Shown: positions 35,392 to 44,859, counted from the first letter of the stretch. The stretch: DNA of 64,000 bases from Natrinema salaciae (GCF_900110865.1 NZ_FOFD01000004.1:301785-365784); one strand, 5' to 3'. The notes: generated from the sequence alone by a model not told the origin. Translations and numbers: made by a program.

Positions 35392-36546
35392 ATGGATTTC
35401 GGACTCGACTCCCTGCGGACCGTTATCGAAGACTTCCTCAGCAACAGCGGTGGCCGACGGGGTCGCCAGCGCGAGGAACAGCGTCAGGAGGGGGCGGACC
35501 CGTTCGAGGACGACGCGAGCGCAGCCGACGCGCAGGCGGAGGACGACGAGACGACTGAGACGGACGAGAGCGGACCAGACGAGGGAGAGAGCGCCGCGTC
35601 AGACGCCGGTTCGGAGAGCAGCGGCGGACTGTTCAGCCGCGGCTCGTCGTCGACCGACGAGGACGACCTCGACGACCTCTTCTACCGGATCGAGGAACTC
35701 GAGGAGGAGCTCGACGACAAGGAGTCGACGCTGGGCACGGTCCAGGACTCCCAGCAGCAGGTGGCGGATCAGGTCGAGGAGATGAACGACACGGTTCGCC
35801 AGCTGCTCGGCGTCTACGATATGTTGACCGACGACGTGAACCCGTTCACGGGTGCCGGCGAGGAGCGAAACGGGTTCGGCGTCTTCGGCGAAGACGACGC
35901 GACGAGGGAGGAATCGACCGAGGGCGGGATGGGCGTCGCGGACGGCGGCTCGACGGTCGACGCCGGCACGGAGACGGTTTCGTTCGACGACCTGAAGGGC
36001 GTCATCGAGGACGCGGCGGCCCAGTCCGAACGGGCCGGCCGTGACGGCGGCGAGACGATCACGTTCGACGAAGACGGGGGCGACGGCGACGCAAGCGCCG
36101 CCGCCGACGCCGACGACACCAGCGTCGAAGTGCAGGCCACCGAGAGCGTCGACGGCCCCGAAGACGACGAGTCGGACGAGACGGCCGACGCTGCCGACGG
36201 GGACGGGGGCGGCTCCGACGTCACCCTCGAGACGCTCGCGGACACGTACGCGACGGACATCATCGTCCTCGAGTGGCTGACCGACCTGGTCCGGACGGCG
36301 GGACCGGCCGCGACGCTGCGGGCGATCTCGTACTACGCCGAGATCGGCTGGATCGACAAGGAGGTCAGAGACCACCTCGAGGCGACCCTCAGCGGCCCGG
36401 ATCTGGACATTCACGTCGATCCGGGGGCGACGCCGGAGGAGCTGACCGCCGAGGATCACGCCGATAGCTACACGTACATCATGAAGCTCCAGGAGATCCA
36501 CGAGACGAAGCGGGACGTCGAACCGAACGCGGAGTCGGGGCCGTAG
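35392..36546 (+). CDS. arlCE: Archaellum accessory protein ArlCE (FlaCE)
   Basis: A 384-residue cytoplasmic protein linking the archaellum motor to the chemotaxis machinery in euryarchaea. It starts 'MDFGLDSLRTVIEDFLSNSG', has a long acidic linker, a coiled coil (about residues 85-140, 'RIEELEEELDDKESTLGTV') and the C-terminal FlaD/E domain with 'LETLADTYATDIIVLEWLTDLV' and 'LRAISYYAEIGWIDKEVRDHL'. An in-frame ATG at 35329 is less likely since it adds Arg-rich residues. First gene of the motor operon. Confidence 0.92.
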   Translation: MDFGLDSLRTVIEDFLSNSGGRRGRQREEQRQEGADPFEDDASAADAQAEDDETTETDESGPDEGESAASDAGSESSGGLFSRGSSSTDEDDLDDLFYRIEELEEELDDKESTLGTVQDSQQQVADQVEEMNDTVRQLLGVYDMLTDDVNPFTGAGEERNGFGVFGEDDATREESTEGGMGVADGGSTVDAGTETVSFDDLKGVIEDAAAQSERAGRDGGETITFDEDGGDGDASAAADADDTSVEVQATESVDGPEDDESDETADAADGDGGGSDVTLETLADTYATDIIVLEWLTDLVRTAGPAATLRAISYYAEIGWIDKEVRDHLEATLSGPDLDIHVDPGATPEELTAEDHADSYTYIMKLQEIHETKRDVEPNAESGP

Positions 36547-36584
36547 CCGTGTTCCGGGCCACCGGCGAGAGACGGTGATCGAAC

Positions 36585-37016
36585 GTGGGATTCAGTACCA
36601 GTGGCGCGACGGTGATCATCTTCGTGGGCGTCCTGATCGCTGCGGGGATCGCCTACCCGGTGTTCCAGACGGCCTCCGAGAATCGGTCGGCGGCGATCGA
36701 CGACCGCGACGATCGAGCGCTCGCGATGCGCAACACCGCGATCGACGTCGCAGCGTGGCGCTACAACGAGAGCGGAAACGAGAATTTCACCATGGACGTG
36801 ACCAATACCGGCTCGACGGTGCTCTCGATCCCCGAAACTGATCTTCTGATCGACGGGGTCTACCGACAATCGTACGAAACGAGCGTCGGCGGGAGTCCCG
36901 TCAGAGAGCTGTGGCAGCCCGGTGAGACGCTCACAGTGACGATCTCGACGGATCGACCGAACAGGGTGAAGATCGTGACCGAACACGGGATCGCCGAAAC
37001 CATCACGGGGGTGTGA
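36585..37016 (+). CDS. arlF: Archaellum stator protein ArlF
   Basis: A 143-residue protein with one N-terminal membrane helix ('ATVIIFVGVLIAAGIAYPVFQTA') and an outside beta-sandwich domain ('FTMDVTNTGSTVLSIPETDLLIDG', ending 'RVKIVTEHGIAETITGV'). With ArlG it is thought to anchor the motor to the S-layer. GTG start at 36585, 38 nt after arlCE; its stop is three bases before arlG. Confidence 0.93.
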   Translation: MGFSTSGATVIIFVGVLIAAGIAYPVFQTASENRSAAIDDRDDRALAMRNTAIDVAAWRYNESGNENFTMDVTNTGSTVLSIPETDLLIDGVYRQSYETSVGGSPVRELWQPGETLTVTISTDRPNRVKIVTEHGIAETITGV

Positions 37017-37019
37017 TCG

Positions 37020-37484
37020 ATGGCAGGAGACTCCGTGTCGACGCTGATCCTGTTCATCGCCGCGATGCTGGTCGCCGCCGGCGTCGCCGGCACGCTGGTG
37101 ACGAACGTCAACGAACTCAGTAACTCGGTCGACACCTACAGCGGCGACGTGACGGACAAGATCGACACCGACATCGAGATCATCAGCGATCCGGGGAGCG
37201 AGGCGGTGTACAACGCGAGCGGTGCGGAGACCATCACGTTACTCGTCAAAAACACCGGCCGGAAGACCCTCGCGACCGACGGTACCGGACTGGACGTGCT
37301 GGTCGACGGCACGTACGTCTCGAGCAGCGACATGTCGATCACGGTCCGGGACGGCGGCGGTCCCTGGCGAGGCGGGGCGGTCGCCGAGCTCGAGATCGAC
37401 CGGTCGCTCACGACGGGCGACGAACACCGGATTCAAGTGACGGTCAACGGTGCGAAAGAGACGTTCGAATTCTACGTTCCATGA
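37020..37484 (+). CDS. arlG: Archaellum stator protein ArlG
   Basis: A 154-residue protein: N-terminal helix 'VSTLILFIAAMLVAAGVAGTLV' then an outside beta-sandwich ('ETITLLVKNTGRKTLATDGTGLDVLVDG', ending 'KETFEFYVP'). Partners ArlF at the periplasm-like space. Its TGA overlaps the ATG of arlH (ATGA), showing coupling. Confidence 0.93.
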   Translation: MAGDSVSTLILFIAAMLVAAGVAGTLVTNVNELSNSVDTYSGDVTDKIDTDIEIISDPGSEAVYNASGAETITLLVKNTGRKTLATDGTGLDVLVDGTYVSSSDMSITVRDGGGPWRGGAVAELEIDRSLTTGDEHRIQVTVNGAKETFEFYVP

Positions 37485-38209
37485 CTGAGTACCACTCCAT
37501 CGGACTGACGGGGCGGGATCGCGTGAACAACGCCATCGGTGGCGGCATTCCGGCGGGGAGCATCGTTCTCGTCGAGGGGCAAGACGGGGCGGGCAAGAGC
37601 GCCATCTCACAGCGATTCTCGTACGGGTTAGCGACCGAGGGCGCCTTCGTGACGTACATCTCGACGGAGCTGAAGTCCTGGGAGTTCGTCGAGCAGATGA
37701 ACTCGCTGTCCTACGACGTGGTCGACCTCCTGTTGGACGAGCAGTTGCTGTTCCTGCACGCGAACGTCGACACGCACGACGAGGGACGGGAGCGCCAGTT
37801 GTTGGCGCGACTCGCGAGTGCGGAAACGCTCTGGAAGGCCGACGTCGTCTTCGTCGACACGCTCTCGGCGCTCCTGCGGAACGACCCGAACTACGAGGCG
37901 GTCATCACGGAGGGCGACGAGGACCACGTCATCCAGCGGCTCGTCACGTTCCTGCGACAGGTGACCATGCAGGACAAGTCGGTCGTCCTGACGGTCGATC
38001 CCACGAGCGTCCGCGACGACGCGTTGCGGCCGCTGCGGAACGTGGCCGACATCTACTTCCAGATCGAGACGAACACGGTCGGCCAGGAGATCAGGCGGAA
38101 GATCCTGGTCCGACGATTCCAGAACATGAAAAGTCCGGTCGACGACTCCATCGGCTTCAGCGTCCAGCAGGGGCGCGGGGTCTCGATCGTCAGCAGGACG
38201 GTGGCATAG
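37481..38209 (+). CDS. arlH: Archaellum ATP-binding regulator ArlH
   Basis: A 242-residue KaiC/RecA-like protein. Walker A is 'GQDGAGKS' (33-40), a Walker-B-like stretch is 'DVVFVDTLSALL' (about residue 125). ArlH forms a ring and binds ArlI to regulate assembly and rotation. Length and order match the haloarchaeal family. It ends four bases before arlI. Confidence 0.95.
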   Translation: MTEYHSIGLTGRDRVNNAIGGGIPAGSIVLVEGQDGAGKSAISQRFSYGLATEGAFVTYISTELKSWEFVEQMNSLSYDVVDLLLDEQLLFLHANVDTHDEGRERQLLARLASAETLWKADVVFVDTLSALLRNDPNYEAVITEGDEDHVIQRLVTFLRQVTMQDKSVVLTVDPTSVRDDALRPLRNVADIYFQIETNTVGQEIRRKILVRRFQNMKSPVDDSIGFSVQQGRGVSIVSRTVA

Positions 38210-38213
38210 ATAG

Positions 38214-39893
38214 ATGTCCGATTTCGGAACCGCACGACTCGAGAACGAACTGGACGCGCTGGCCGACGAGCATCCGCACCTGCGGGAACACCTCGAGTGG
38301 TTCTTCGAGGAGTACGGCGAGTATCCGAAGCTCATCGACGAGCCGTCCGGCGAGTGGGAGTCCGATCGGCCGAACGTCATCTACGAGGCGGAGGCACCGA
38401 TCTTCTGTCACGTCCACGGCGATCTGGGGATCGACACGACGTACTACTGCGTCGAGCCCACGCTCGAGGACGAGGACAAGGCGCTCTACAATCGGATCCG
38501 ACAGCGAATCCTCGACAAGAGCGTCACCCGGCCGGCACCGGCCGACGACGAGGAGTTCGAGGATCACCTGGACGACCTCTTGGACGAGGTCGTCGAGATC
38601 ACGTCGGGGATCACGGGGCAGTCGATCGGGCGGCTCAAATCGCTCGGGACCAGCAAGATCGCGCTGTCGCGTGATCAGTTCACCCGATTGCGGTACCAGC
38701 TCCAGCGCGACATCGTCGGACTCGGGCCGCTGGAACCGGTGATGGTCGACACGGCCAACGAGGACATCCACGTGATCGGACCCACGCAGTGCTACCTGGA
38801 TCACGGCACGTACGGGATGATCTCGGCGACCGTCGACTTCGGCACGCCCGAGGAGTTCGAGCAGTGGCTGCGGAACATGGGCGAGCGGATGAACCACCCG
38901 ATCAGCGACTCCGACCCGGTCATCGACGCGACCCTGCCCGACGGCTCCCGTATCAACATCATCTACTCCGACGACGTCTCCGTCCAGGGGCCGTCGCTGA
39001 CCATCCGGCAGGGCGAGGAGATCCCGCTCTCGGTCTTCCAGATCACGAAATGGGGGACTCTGAGCCCGGAGCTGGCCGCCTACCTCTGGCTCTGCCTCGA
39101 GAACGAACAGACCGTCTTCGTCGTCGGCGAGACGGCGTCGGGCAAAACGACGACGCTGAACGCGGCGCTGTCGTTCATCCCGCGGGACGCGAAGATATAC
39201 ACGGCGGAGGACACTTCGGAGGTTATCCCACCGCACAACACGTGGCAGCAACTACTCACCCGCGAGGGCTCGGGCGACGAGTCGGCCGACGTGGACATGT
39301 TCGACCTCGTCGCGGCCGCGCTCCGATCGCGCCCGGACTACATCGTCGTCGGTGAGGTCCGCGGGGCGGAGGGGCAGATGGCGTTCCAGGCGGCCCAGAC
39401 CGGTCACCCGGTTATGCTGACCTTCCACGCCAGCGACATCGTCTCGATGATCCAGCGCTTCACCGGGGCCCCGATCAACGTCCCCGAGACGTTCATGGAC
39501 AACTGCGACGTCGCCCTCTTCCAGAACCGCGTCAAACAGGGCGACGACGTCCTCCGACGCGTCACCTCCGTCCAGGAGATCGAGGGCTACTCCGACTACG
39601 AGGGCGGCGTCGTCACCCGGCAGGCGTTCAAGTGGGACCCCCGCGACGACGAGGTCACCTTCACCGGCCGCAACAACTCCTACGTCCTCGAGGAACAGAT
39701 CGCGACGCTGCTCGGCTACCAGGACACGCGAGAGATCTACGACGAGCTCGATCGTCGGTCGGAGATCATCCGTCAGCTCATCGACGCCGACGTGCTGGGC
39801 TACCACGAGGTCAACAAGGCGATCGCCGACTTCCAGCGCGACGGGCTCGAGGGGCTTCCCATCCGGATCAGCGGTATCGATCAGTTCGCCTGA
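38214..39893 (+). CDS. arlI: Archaellum motor ATPase ArlI
   Basis: A 559-residue type II/IV secretion ATPase that powers filament assembly and rotation. Walker A is 'VVGETASGKTTTLN' (about residues 302-315), the Asp box is 'KIYTAEDTSEV', Walker B 'YIVVGEVRGAEG' and the His box is 'HPVMLTFHASD'. The N-terminal domain is typical with 'LEWFFEEYGEYPKLI'. It lies between arlH and arlJ. Confidence 0.97.
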   Translation: MSDFGTARLENELDALADEHPHLREHLEWFFEEYGEYPKLIDEPSGEWESDRPNVIYEAEAPIFCHVHGDLGIDTTYYCVEPTLEDEDKALYNRIRQRILDKSVTRPAPADDEEFEDHLDDLLDEVVEITSGITGQSIGRLKSLGTSKIALSRDQFTRLRYQLQRDIVGLGPLEPVMVDTANEDIHVIGPTQCYLDHGTYGMISATVDFGTPEEFEQWLRNMGERMNHPISDSDPVIDATLPDGSRINIIYSDDVSVQGPSLTIRQGEEIPLSVFQITKWGTLSPELAAYLWLCLENEQTVFVVGETASGKTTTLNAALSFIPRDAKIYTAEDTSEVIPPHNTWQQLLTREGSGDESADVDMFDLVAAALRSRPDYIVVGEVRGAEGQMAFQAAQTGHPVMLTFHASDIVSMIQRFTGAPINVPETFMDNCDVALFQNRVKQGDDVLRRVTSVQEIEGYSDYEGGVVTRQAFKWDPRDDEVTFTGRNNSYVLEEQIATLLGYQDTREIYDELDRRSEIIRQLIDADVLGYHEVNKAIADFQRDGLEGLPIRISGIDQFA

Positions 39894-39900
39894 GAGTACT

Positions 39901-41628
39901 ATGTCGACCGACACCCAGTCCGCGCCGGATATGAACGCTCGGTCGCTGCTCGAGTCGCTCAACGTGGCGTACGCGAACATGGAGATGTCCGCGTCGCGGT
40001 ATCTCCTGCTCGTCATCGCGCCTGCGTTCGTGTTCTTCGTCGGATCGGGGGTCGCGGTCGTCGTCCTCGGGCTCTCCCTGGTGATCGGACTCCCAGTCGT
40101 ACTCCTGGGGCTGTTGGCGATGGTCGTCGCGGTCATCTACCCCAAGCTGGCACAGGACCGGAAGCGAAAGCAGGTCCGCCAGCGCTTTCACCTCTTTCTG
40201 ACCCACATCACCGTCCTCTCGATGACGAACATCAACCGCGTGGAGATCTTTCGAACCCTCGCGGAGGAAGACGAGTACGACGCCTTGGCCGAAGAGATGG
40301 GGCATCTCGTCGCGATGGTCGACACGTGGAACCAGAGCCTCGACGACGCCTGCCGACTGCGCGCCAAACAGACGACCAGTCCGCTCCTGACGGACTTTCT
40401 GGAGCGACTGGCGTACACGGTCGGCGGCGGGCAGCAGATCAGCGAGTTCCTGATGGACGAACAGGACACGATCATCCAGCAGTTCGTCACCCGGTACGAG
40501 GCGGATCTGGCGAAACTCGACGTGATGAAGGAGCTGTACATGTCGATGATGCTGTCCGTGGCGTTCATTCTCGTGTTCGCGATCGTCCTCCCGATCCTGA
40601 TCGGAACGAGTCCGACGCTGCTCATCGGCGGGACCATCGTCATGTTCTCGATCGTGCAGGTGGCGTTCGTCTACGCGATCCACGTCATCTCGCCGTACGA
40701 CCCCATCTGGTACATCGAGGAGACCGAAGGGACCGGCCCGCTGACCCGGATTCCGCGGGCGCTCGCGATCGGCATCGGCTGCAGCGTCGTCCTCACGATC
40801 GTCATGGTACTGGCCGCCCTCGGGTTCGTTCCGCCGGTCGCCGATCGGGTCCCGCTCCCGATCATGGCCGCGATCCCCGTGACACCGCTGCTCCTCCCGG
40901 GCTGGCGGATGCGGCAGGAAGAACAGAAAGTGAAGGTCCGCGACGGGGAGTTCCCCAGCTTCATTCGCGCGCTCGGTGCCGTCGAGAGCGTCAAACAGAC
41001 GTCCACGGGGAGCGTCCTCGAGAGCCTGCGCCGCAAGGACTTCGGGGCGCTGACGGCGAACGTCGACGCGCTCTACAAGCGGCTCAATATGCGGATCGAC
41101 GATATTCGATCCTGGCGACTGTTCGCCGCCGAAACCGGGTCCTATCTCATCCAGAAGTTCGGCGATATGTACGTCATCGGTCGCCAGATGGGCGGCGATC
41201 CACAGGTGCTCGGGCAGGTCATCAGCGAGAACCAGAACGAGGTGCTCAAGGTTCGAGAGAAGCGCCAACAGGCGACGATGACGCTGATCGGCGTCCTCTA
41301 CGGGATCACCGCCGCCGCCGTCTTCTCGTTTTTCGTCGGCCTCGAGGTCGTCGAGATCATGATGAACATCACGAGCGAGATGAACCTCGAAGAGCAAAGC
41401 GAGGTGGCCGGCAGCCTGCTCAGCACCGAGCAGTACGACATCCGGACGATCGAGTTACTGTTGATCCTGACGATCATCATCAACGCCGCGCTCTCCGCGG
41501 TCATGATCCGGATCACCGACCGCGGACACATGCTCAGTGCGCTGGTACATTTCGTCTTCATGACCTGGCTCGGCGCGGTGATCGCCGTCGTCACGCAGTA
41601 CGTGGTCAACGTGGTCATTAGCGTGTGA
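39901..41628 (+). CDS. arlJ: Archaellum membrane platform ArlJ
   Basis: A 575-residue polytopic membrane protein, the platform on which the ArlI ATPase acts. It shows two TadC/GspF-like repeats with about nine membrane spans: N-terminal pair 'YLLLVIAPAFVFFVGSGVAVVVLG', middle spans around residues 215-330 and four near the C-terminus. Long cytoplasmic loops carry charged helices for ArlI contact. It begins 7 nt after arlI. Confidence 0.95.
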   Translation: MSTDTQSAPDMNARSLLESLNVAYANMEMSASRYLLLVIAPAFVFFVGSGVAVVVLGLSLVIGLPVVLLGLLAMVVAVIYPKLAQDRKRKQVRQRFHLFLTHITVLSMTNINRVEIFRTLAEEDEYDALAEEMGHLVAMVDTWNQSLDDACRLRAKQTTSPLLTDFLERLAYTVGGGQQISEFLMDEQDTIIQQFVTRYEADLAKLDVMKELYMSMMLSVAFILVFAIVLPILIGTSPTLLIGGTIVMFSIVQVAFVYAIHVISPYDPIWYIEETEGTGPLTRIPRALAIGIGCSVVLTIVMVLAALGFVPPVADRVPLPIMAAIPVTPLLLPGWRMRQEEQKVKVRDGEFPSFIRALGAVESVKQTSTGSVLESLRRKDFGALTANVDALYKRLNMRIDDIRSWRLFAAETGSYLIQKFGDMYVIGRQMGGDPQVLGQVISENQNEVLKVREKRQQATMTLIGVLYGITAAAVFSFFVGLEVVEIMMNITSEMNLEEQSEVAGSLLSTEQYDIRTIELLLILTIIINAALSAVMIRITDRGHMLSALVHFVFMTWLGAVIAVVTQYVVNVVISV

Positions 41629-41804
41629 CTGCGGTCGGTTACAGCATCGACGTCGCTCACGGTCCGGGGGCGAACTCGAGCGGATCGCCCAATCGTCGCG
41701 CAGCCGTCTCCCGTTGTCGGTGGCGACTCAGCGCTCGTAATGACGCGAATCTTCTTGACCGGTGGACGACTGGAACACCAATAGACCGGATACGCCGGCC
41801 ACCC

Positions 41805-42272
41805 ATGTCAGATTCAAAGCCCTACCTCGAGACCCTCGAACGATCGGCCGGGCGAACCGACGCCACCATCCAGTGGGCACGCTTTCTCGGCGAGACCTTC
41901 GGCACGACGGGTGCGCTGAACTGCCTGCGCTACTACGAGGATCTGGGCTGGATCAGCCCGCTCGTCCGCGAGCAGATGACCTCGTACCTGCGCGGGCTCT
42001 CGCTGGGAGAGATCCACAACAAACGCTACGACGAACCGACCACCCTCGAGTACCCCCTCGAGTCCTTGAGCGGGACGCTCTTCAGCGCACACGCACAGAG
42101 CCTCGAGTACATCGCGACGATCCGGGGCGACGACCTCGAGGAACACGTGATGATCGCGCGGATGGCGGAACGGCGGGTCGAACGACGAATCGACGACGAC
42201 GAGGACGACGACGAGACCGACCGGCCAAACGAGATGGTCAGTATCATCCGCGACGGGCCATCGACACACTGA
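41805..42272 (+). CDS. arlD: Archaellum accessory protein ArlD-like (FlaD/E domain)
   Basis: A 155-residue protein that is mainly one FlaD/E domain: 'ATIQWARFLGETFGTTGALNCLRYYEDLGWISPLVREQMTSYLRGL', closely parallel to the C-terminal domain of ArlCE. It ends in a charged tail 'RRIDDDEDDDETDRP'. It follows arlJ by 176 nt, so it may have its own promoter. In haloarchaea a separate ArlD besides ArlCE is common, and both connect to CheF/CheY. Confidence 0.85.
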   Translation: MSDSKPYLETLERSAGRTDATIQWARFLGETFGTTGALNCLRYYEDLGWISPLVREQMTSYLRGLSLGEIHNKRYDEPTTLEYPLESLSGTLFSAHAQSLEYIATIRGDDLEEHVMIARMAERRVERRIDDDEDDDETDRPNEMVSIIRDGPSTH

Positions 42273-42614
42273 TCATATATTCGCCATAAGGCCACAACCC
42301 TTATCAATGACTTTCATCTGCCGCCCATAATTGGCAGTTCAGAACATTCTAATCCGATTGAAATTACGTTTGACTAGTTTCAACCACCAATGGCGACGGT
42401 CGCCTAGCGAGTTGTAAAGAAGACAGTAATTATGTTATTCACGAACGGTTGATTTATCGAATCCACTGATTGTTCGGTTCCCTGTCCCTTAATACGTCGC
42501 AGTGTCAGGGACTCAGTAGTCGTGAACGGGTCGCGAATTCGAGTGGCCGTCGACGGTGCGTGGTCGTCGGTCCCGAATCGGGTCCATCACGAAACCCCCA
42601 ACCGGTGATCGTCA
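42273..42614. other. AT-rich intergenic region before the PadR-like gene
   Basis: A 342-bp stretch, far richer in A+T than its surroundings, between arlD and the PadR-like gene. It holds several TATA-like blocks ('CATATATTC' right after the arlD stop, 'GTAATTATGTTATTC', 'GATTTATCG', 'CCCTTAATACG'). No ORF of note. It probably contains the promoter and operators of the regulator, and perhaps a terminator for the motor operon. Confidence 0.55.
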
Positions 42615-43115
42615 ATGCGTGAAGACACACCCAATACCGAATCCGTGCTCGACGAACTGTCGAGGGCGGCGACTGCGGAAACCCAGTCGGAATCGTACGA
42701 TATCTCCCTCGGAACGACCGACGAGAGCACGAAAGACATCGAACGCGAACTCGACGAACTGATGGAGCAGGTAAACGGTGCGCTCCCGACCGACGCGGTC
42801 CAGTTCGACGAAGCCATCATCAAGGAGAACTTGGACGAGATCCTCCTGATGCTCATCGCGCTCCACGAGGAAACCCACGGGAAGGAGCTCCTCTCGGACC
42901 TGACTCACCTCTTCGGTGCACAGCTCAGCCCGGGTACCGTCTACCCGAGCCTGCACACGCTGGAGGAAGAGGACGTGCTCTCGATGCACGCCAAAGTTCG
43001 CACCAAGGAGTACTCCATCGACGACGAGGAGTACGTCCGCGCGACCGTCGAGCGAACGATGGTTCAGCACCTCGCCTTCGGACTCCTGCTGTACGCCTTC
43101 CTTCCGCGCCTCTGA
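42615..43115 (+). CDS. PadR-like winged-helix regulator
   Basis: A 166-residue protein. After an acidic N-terminal part comes 'AIIKENLDEILLMLIALHEETHGKELLSDLTHLFGAQLSPGTVYPSLHTLEEEDVLSMHAKVRTKEYSI', a PadR-type wHTH, followed by a C-terminal dimerisation helix. It ends with a hydrophobic 'LAFGLLLYAFLPRL'. It is next to the archaellum operon and after an AT-rich region, so it could control motility genes. That link is inferred from position only. Confidence 0.85.
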   Translation: MREDTPNTESVLDELSRAATAETQSESYDISLGTTDESTKDIERELDELMEQVNGALPTDAVQFDEAIIKENLDEILLMLIALHEETHGKELLSDLTHLFGAQLSPGTVYPSLHTLEEEDVLSMHAKVRTKEYSIDDEEYVRATVERTMVQHLAFGLLLYAFLPRL

Positions 43116-43298
43116 GCCGGCAACTCGTTCTTTCCCCGGTGCTCGAGAGCAACTGCGTTTCGATCCCCAGTGCTGGCGCTCGTCCGGCGACGCGCTCGAG
43201 CGGAGACCGGCCGCTGGAACGGCTTCCGCGCGGCACCGGCACCGAACGGCCGTTCGACGGCGCTGGCCCTCACCCGGGCCGAAACTACTGGACCGAAA

Positions 43299-43736
43299 CT
43301 ACCGGTCCTCGAGGTCCTTCGCGATCTCGCTCAGGCTGTCGGTCGGCGGTTCGCGTGCGTCGTAGTAGGCCGTCTCGCCGGGTGCGCGACAGCCGTAGAG
43401 GAACTCGGGCTCGACGACGTCGATCAGCACCGAGCCGCCCGCGGGAACGTCGTGCTCGTCGGTCCACGCCGTGAGCCGGTCGGTCGCGCCGCTGGGATCG
43501 CGAGCCTGCCCCGGGGTCTCGTAGATGCCCGGAATCGACAGCGCATCGCCCGTCAGCGCCCGTTCGACACGTGCGAACAGTTCCTCACCGTTCAGGACCA
43601 CTCGAACGACCTCGTCCGTCGGAAACAGCTCGCGATCGTCGGCCGGGACCTCGAGTTTGACGCCCGTCGCGGTCTCCGAGCACGTCGATCGAACCGTGTC
43701 TACCGATGGATGGTCGCTCGCAATTCTGTCTGACAT
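43299..43736 (-). CDS. Conserved haloarchaeal protein (DUF7112-like)
   Basis: A 145-residue protein: 'MSDRIASDHPSVDTVRSTCSETATGVKLEVPADDRELFPTDEVVRVVLNGEELFARVERAL' and later 'VLIDVVEPEFLYGCRAPGETAYYDAREPP'. I recall similar proteins as DUF7112, of unknown function. Predicted soluble, beta-rich N-terminus then acidic helix. It follows rps6e by 29 nt on the same strand and is probably co-transcribed. Confidence 0.78.
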   Translation of the reverse strand: MSDRIASDHPSVDTVRSTCSETATGVKLEVPADDRELFPTDEVVRVVLNGEELFARVERALTGDALSIPGIYETPGQARDPSGATDRLTAWTDEHDVPAGGSVLIDVVEPEFLYGCRAPGETAYYDAREPPTDSLSEIAKDLEDR

Positions 43737-43765
43737 GAAAACGAATTGGGATAGGACGGCGCGAC

Positions 43766-44161
43766 TTACTCGTCGTCGCCGTCGCCGAGCAGCTCGTCGA
43801 CGTCGGTGCTGCCGCGCTCGGTGATCGAGGCGTTGATCTGTGCGACGGCGTCGGAGACCTCGCGGCCGCGGACCGTGATCCGGCGGCGCTCGCCGTCACG
43901 GGACGGCTGGAAGCCGGTCTGTTCGCCTTTCATGAGCACTTCCTTCAGATTCGGGCCCGCGACGTCGCCGTTGAGCGGTCGCCCGGCCTCGTCGGAGCCG
44001 CCGGTGATCTCGAGCGTGTAGCCGTCGAGTCCGACCGCGCCGCCGTCGACGTCGTCGCCGATCGACTTGCCGATAAATCGGTTCGCGTCCTGTTCCTCCG
44101 CCTCGAGCTGGTAGGCCATCCCGGAATCGGGATCGCCGACAACGACAGTGAAACTTGCCAT
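43766..44161 (-). CDS. rps6e: 30S ribosomal protein S6e
   Basis: A 131-residue small-subunit ribosomal protein: '[36 protein letters not shown]' and '[25 protein letters not shown]', '[24 protein letters not shown]' are standard for archaeal S6e. The start ATG at 44161 agrees with family; the frame to 44188 is longer without support. It leads a transcript with the DUF7112-like gene. The region upstream has the cluster of hairpins. Confidence 0.96.
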   Translation of the reverse strand: MASFTVVVGDPDSGMAYQLEAEEQDANRFIGKSIGDDVDGGAVGLDGYTLEITGGSDEAGRPLNGDVAGPNLKEVLMKGEQTGFQPSRDGERRRITVRGREVSDAVAQINASITERGSTDVDELLGDGDDE

Positions 44162-44580
44162 GCCCGACGGAAGACGGCCGTCGCTCAAAAGATCATCGAT
44201 CGGTACCGAACGTTTGCGCTGCGGGCGCGGCTGTGCCGCGCCCGCGGCAAAATCCTCAAAAGAGCGCTCCTATTGAGCGCCCTTTTGGACCGATCGATTC
44301 CGAAGGAATCGCTTGCAGTCGGCGCGAAGCGCCGACGACCTCTCGGGATCTTCCATCCCGCTTCGCTTCGCTGAAAAGCCACCTCCCTCCGTTCCGGCCC
44401 CGCCGGGACCTCCAAATCGGTCGTCGGCCCGCTCGCGGTCGGCGACGGGCAGTCGCCTGCCCTCCTCCGGGTCCGACGGCTCTCGCGTTGCTCGAGCCGT
44501 CCTCCAGGCCACCGAAACCAGATTCGTTCCGCCTCTGTGCTGCTCGAACAGTCAAGTAGGTAGAACGCCTACGGAGAGCC
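44162..44580. other. Hairpin cluster between rps6e and the gene at 44581
   Basis: A 419-bp region without a convincing gene. Eight inverted repeats follow one another: 44221-44245 (10-bp stem), 44258-44286 (12 bp, one mismatch), 44295-44311 (7 bp, GAA loop), 44318-44336 (8 bp, GAA loop), 44344-44360 (6 bp), 44391-44409 (8 bp with one G-U), 44447-44462 (6 bp) and 44475-44501 (8 bp). It could encode a structured RNA, a set of terminators or regulatory DNA. A frame covering 44155-44559 has a translation rich in Arg/Pro that looks random. Confidence 0.55.
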
Positions 44581-44859
44581 GTGTTCATCGATCCCGGGCG
44601 ACTCGAGGTTCGCTTGCGCGACGAGTTCGGCGGCACCGTGGGGCAGTCGCGCGTCGTCGTTCGCCAGGCCGTCGATCTCGCGGATTCGGGGCAGTACGAG
44701 GCCGACGCGGGGGTGACCCTGACGAACGATCTCGTCATCGACGAGCTATCGGACGCCCCCGACGGGAGCCCGCCCGAGCGGTGGAACTGGTGGATCGGCT
44801 CGCTCGAGCTGGCGTACGGCGGGTACGGCCGGTTCGGAATTCGAGCGTATCGGAGATGA
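44581..44859 (+). CDS. Small conserved haloarchaeal protein
   Basis: A 92-residue protein with GTG start: 'MFIDPGRLEVRLRDEFGGTVGQSRVVVRQAVDLADSGQYEAD' and the aromatic stretch 'ERWNWWIGSLELAYGGYGRFGIRAYRR'. It is predicted beta-rich and soluble. The composition (acidic, GC3-rich) supports coding. Function and family unknown. It lies directly to the right of the hairpin cluster. Confidence 0.65.
   Translation: MFIDPGRLEVRLRDEFGGTVGQSRVVVRQAVDLADSGQYEADAGVTLTNDLVIDELSDAPDGSPPERWNWWIGSLELAYGGYGRFGIRAYRR

Noticed and set aside
44155..44559. A 134-codon frame across the hairpin cluster
   Set aside because: Codon bias is absent, the translation is Arg/Pro/Ser-rich, and the region is better explained by consecutive inverted repeats.
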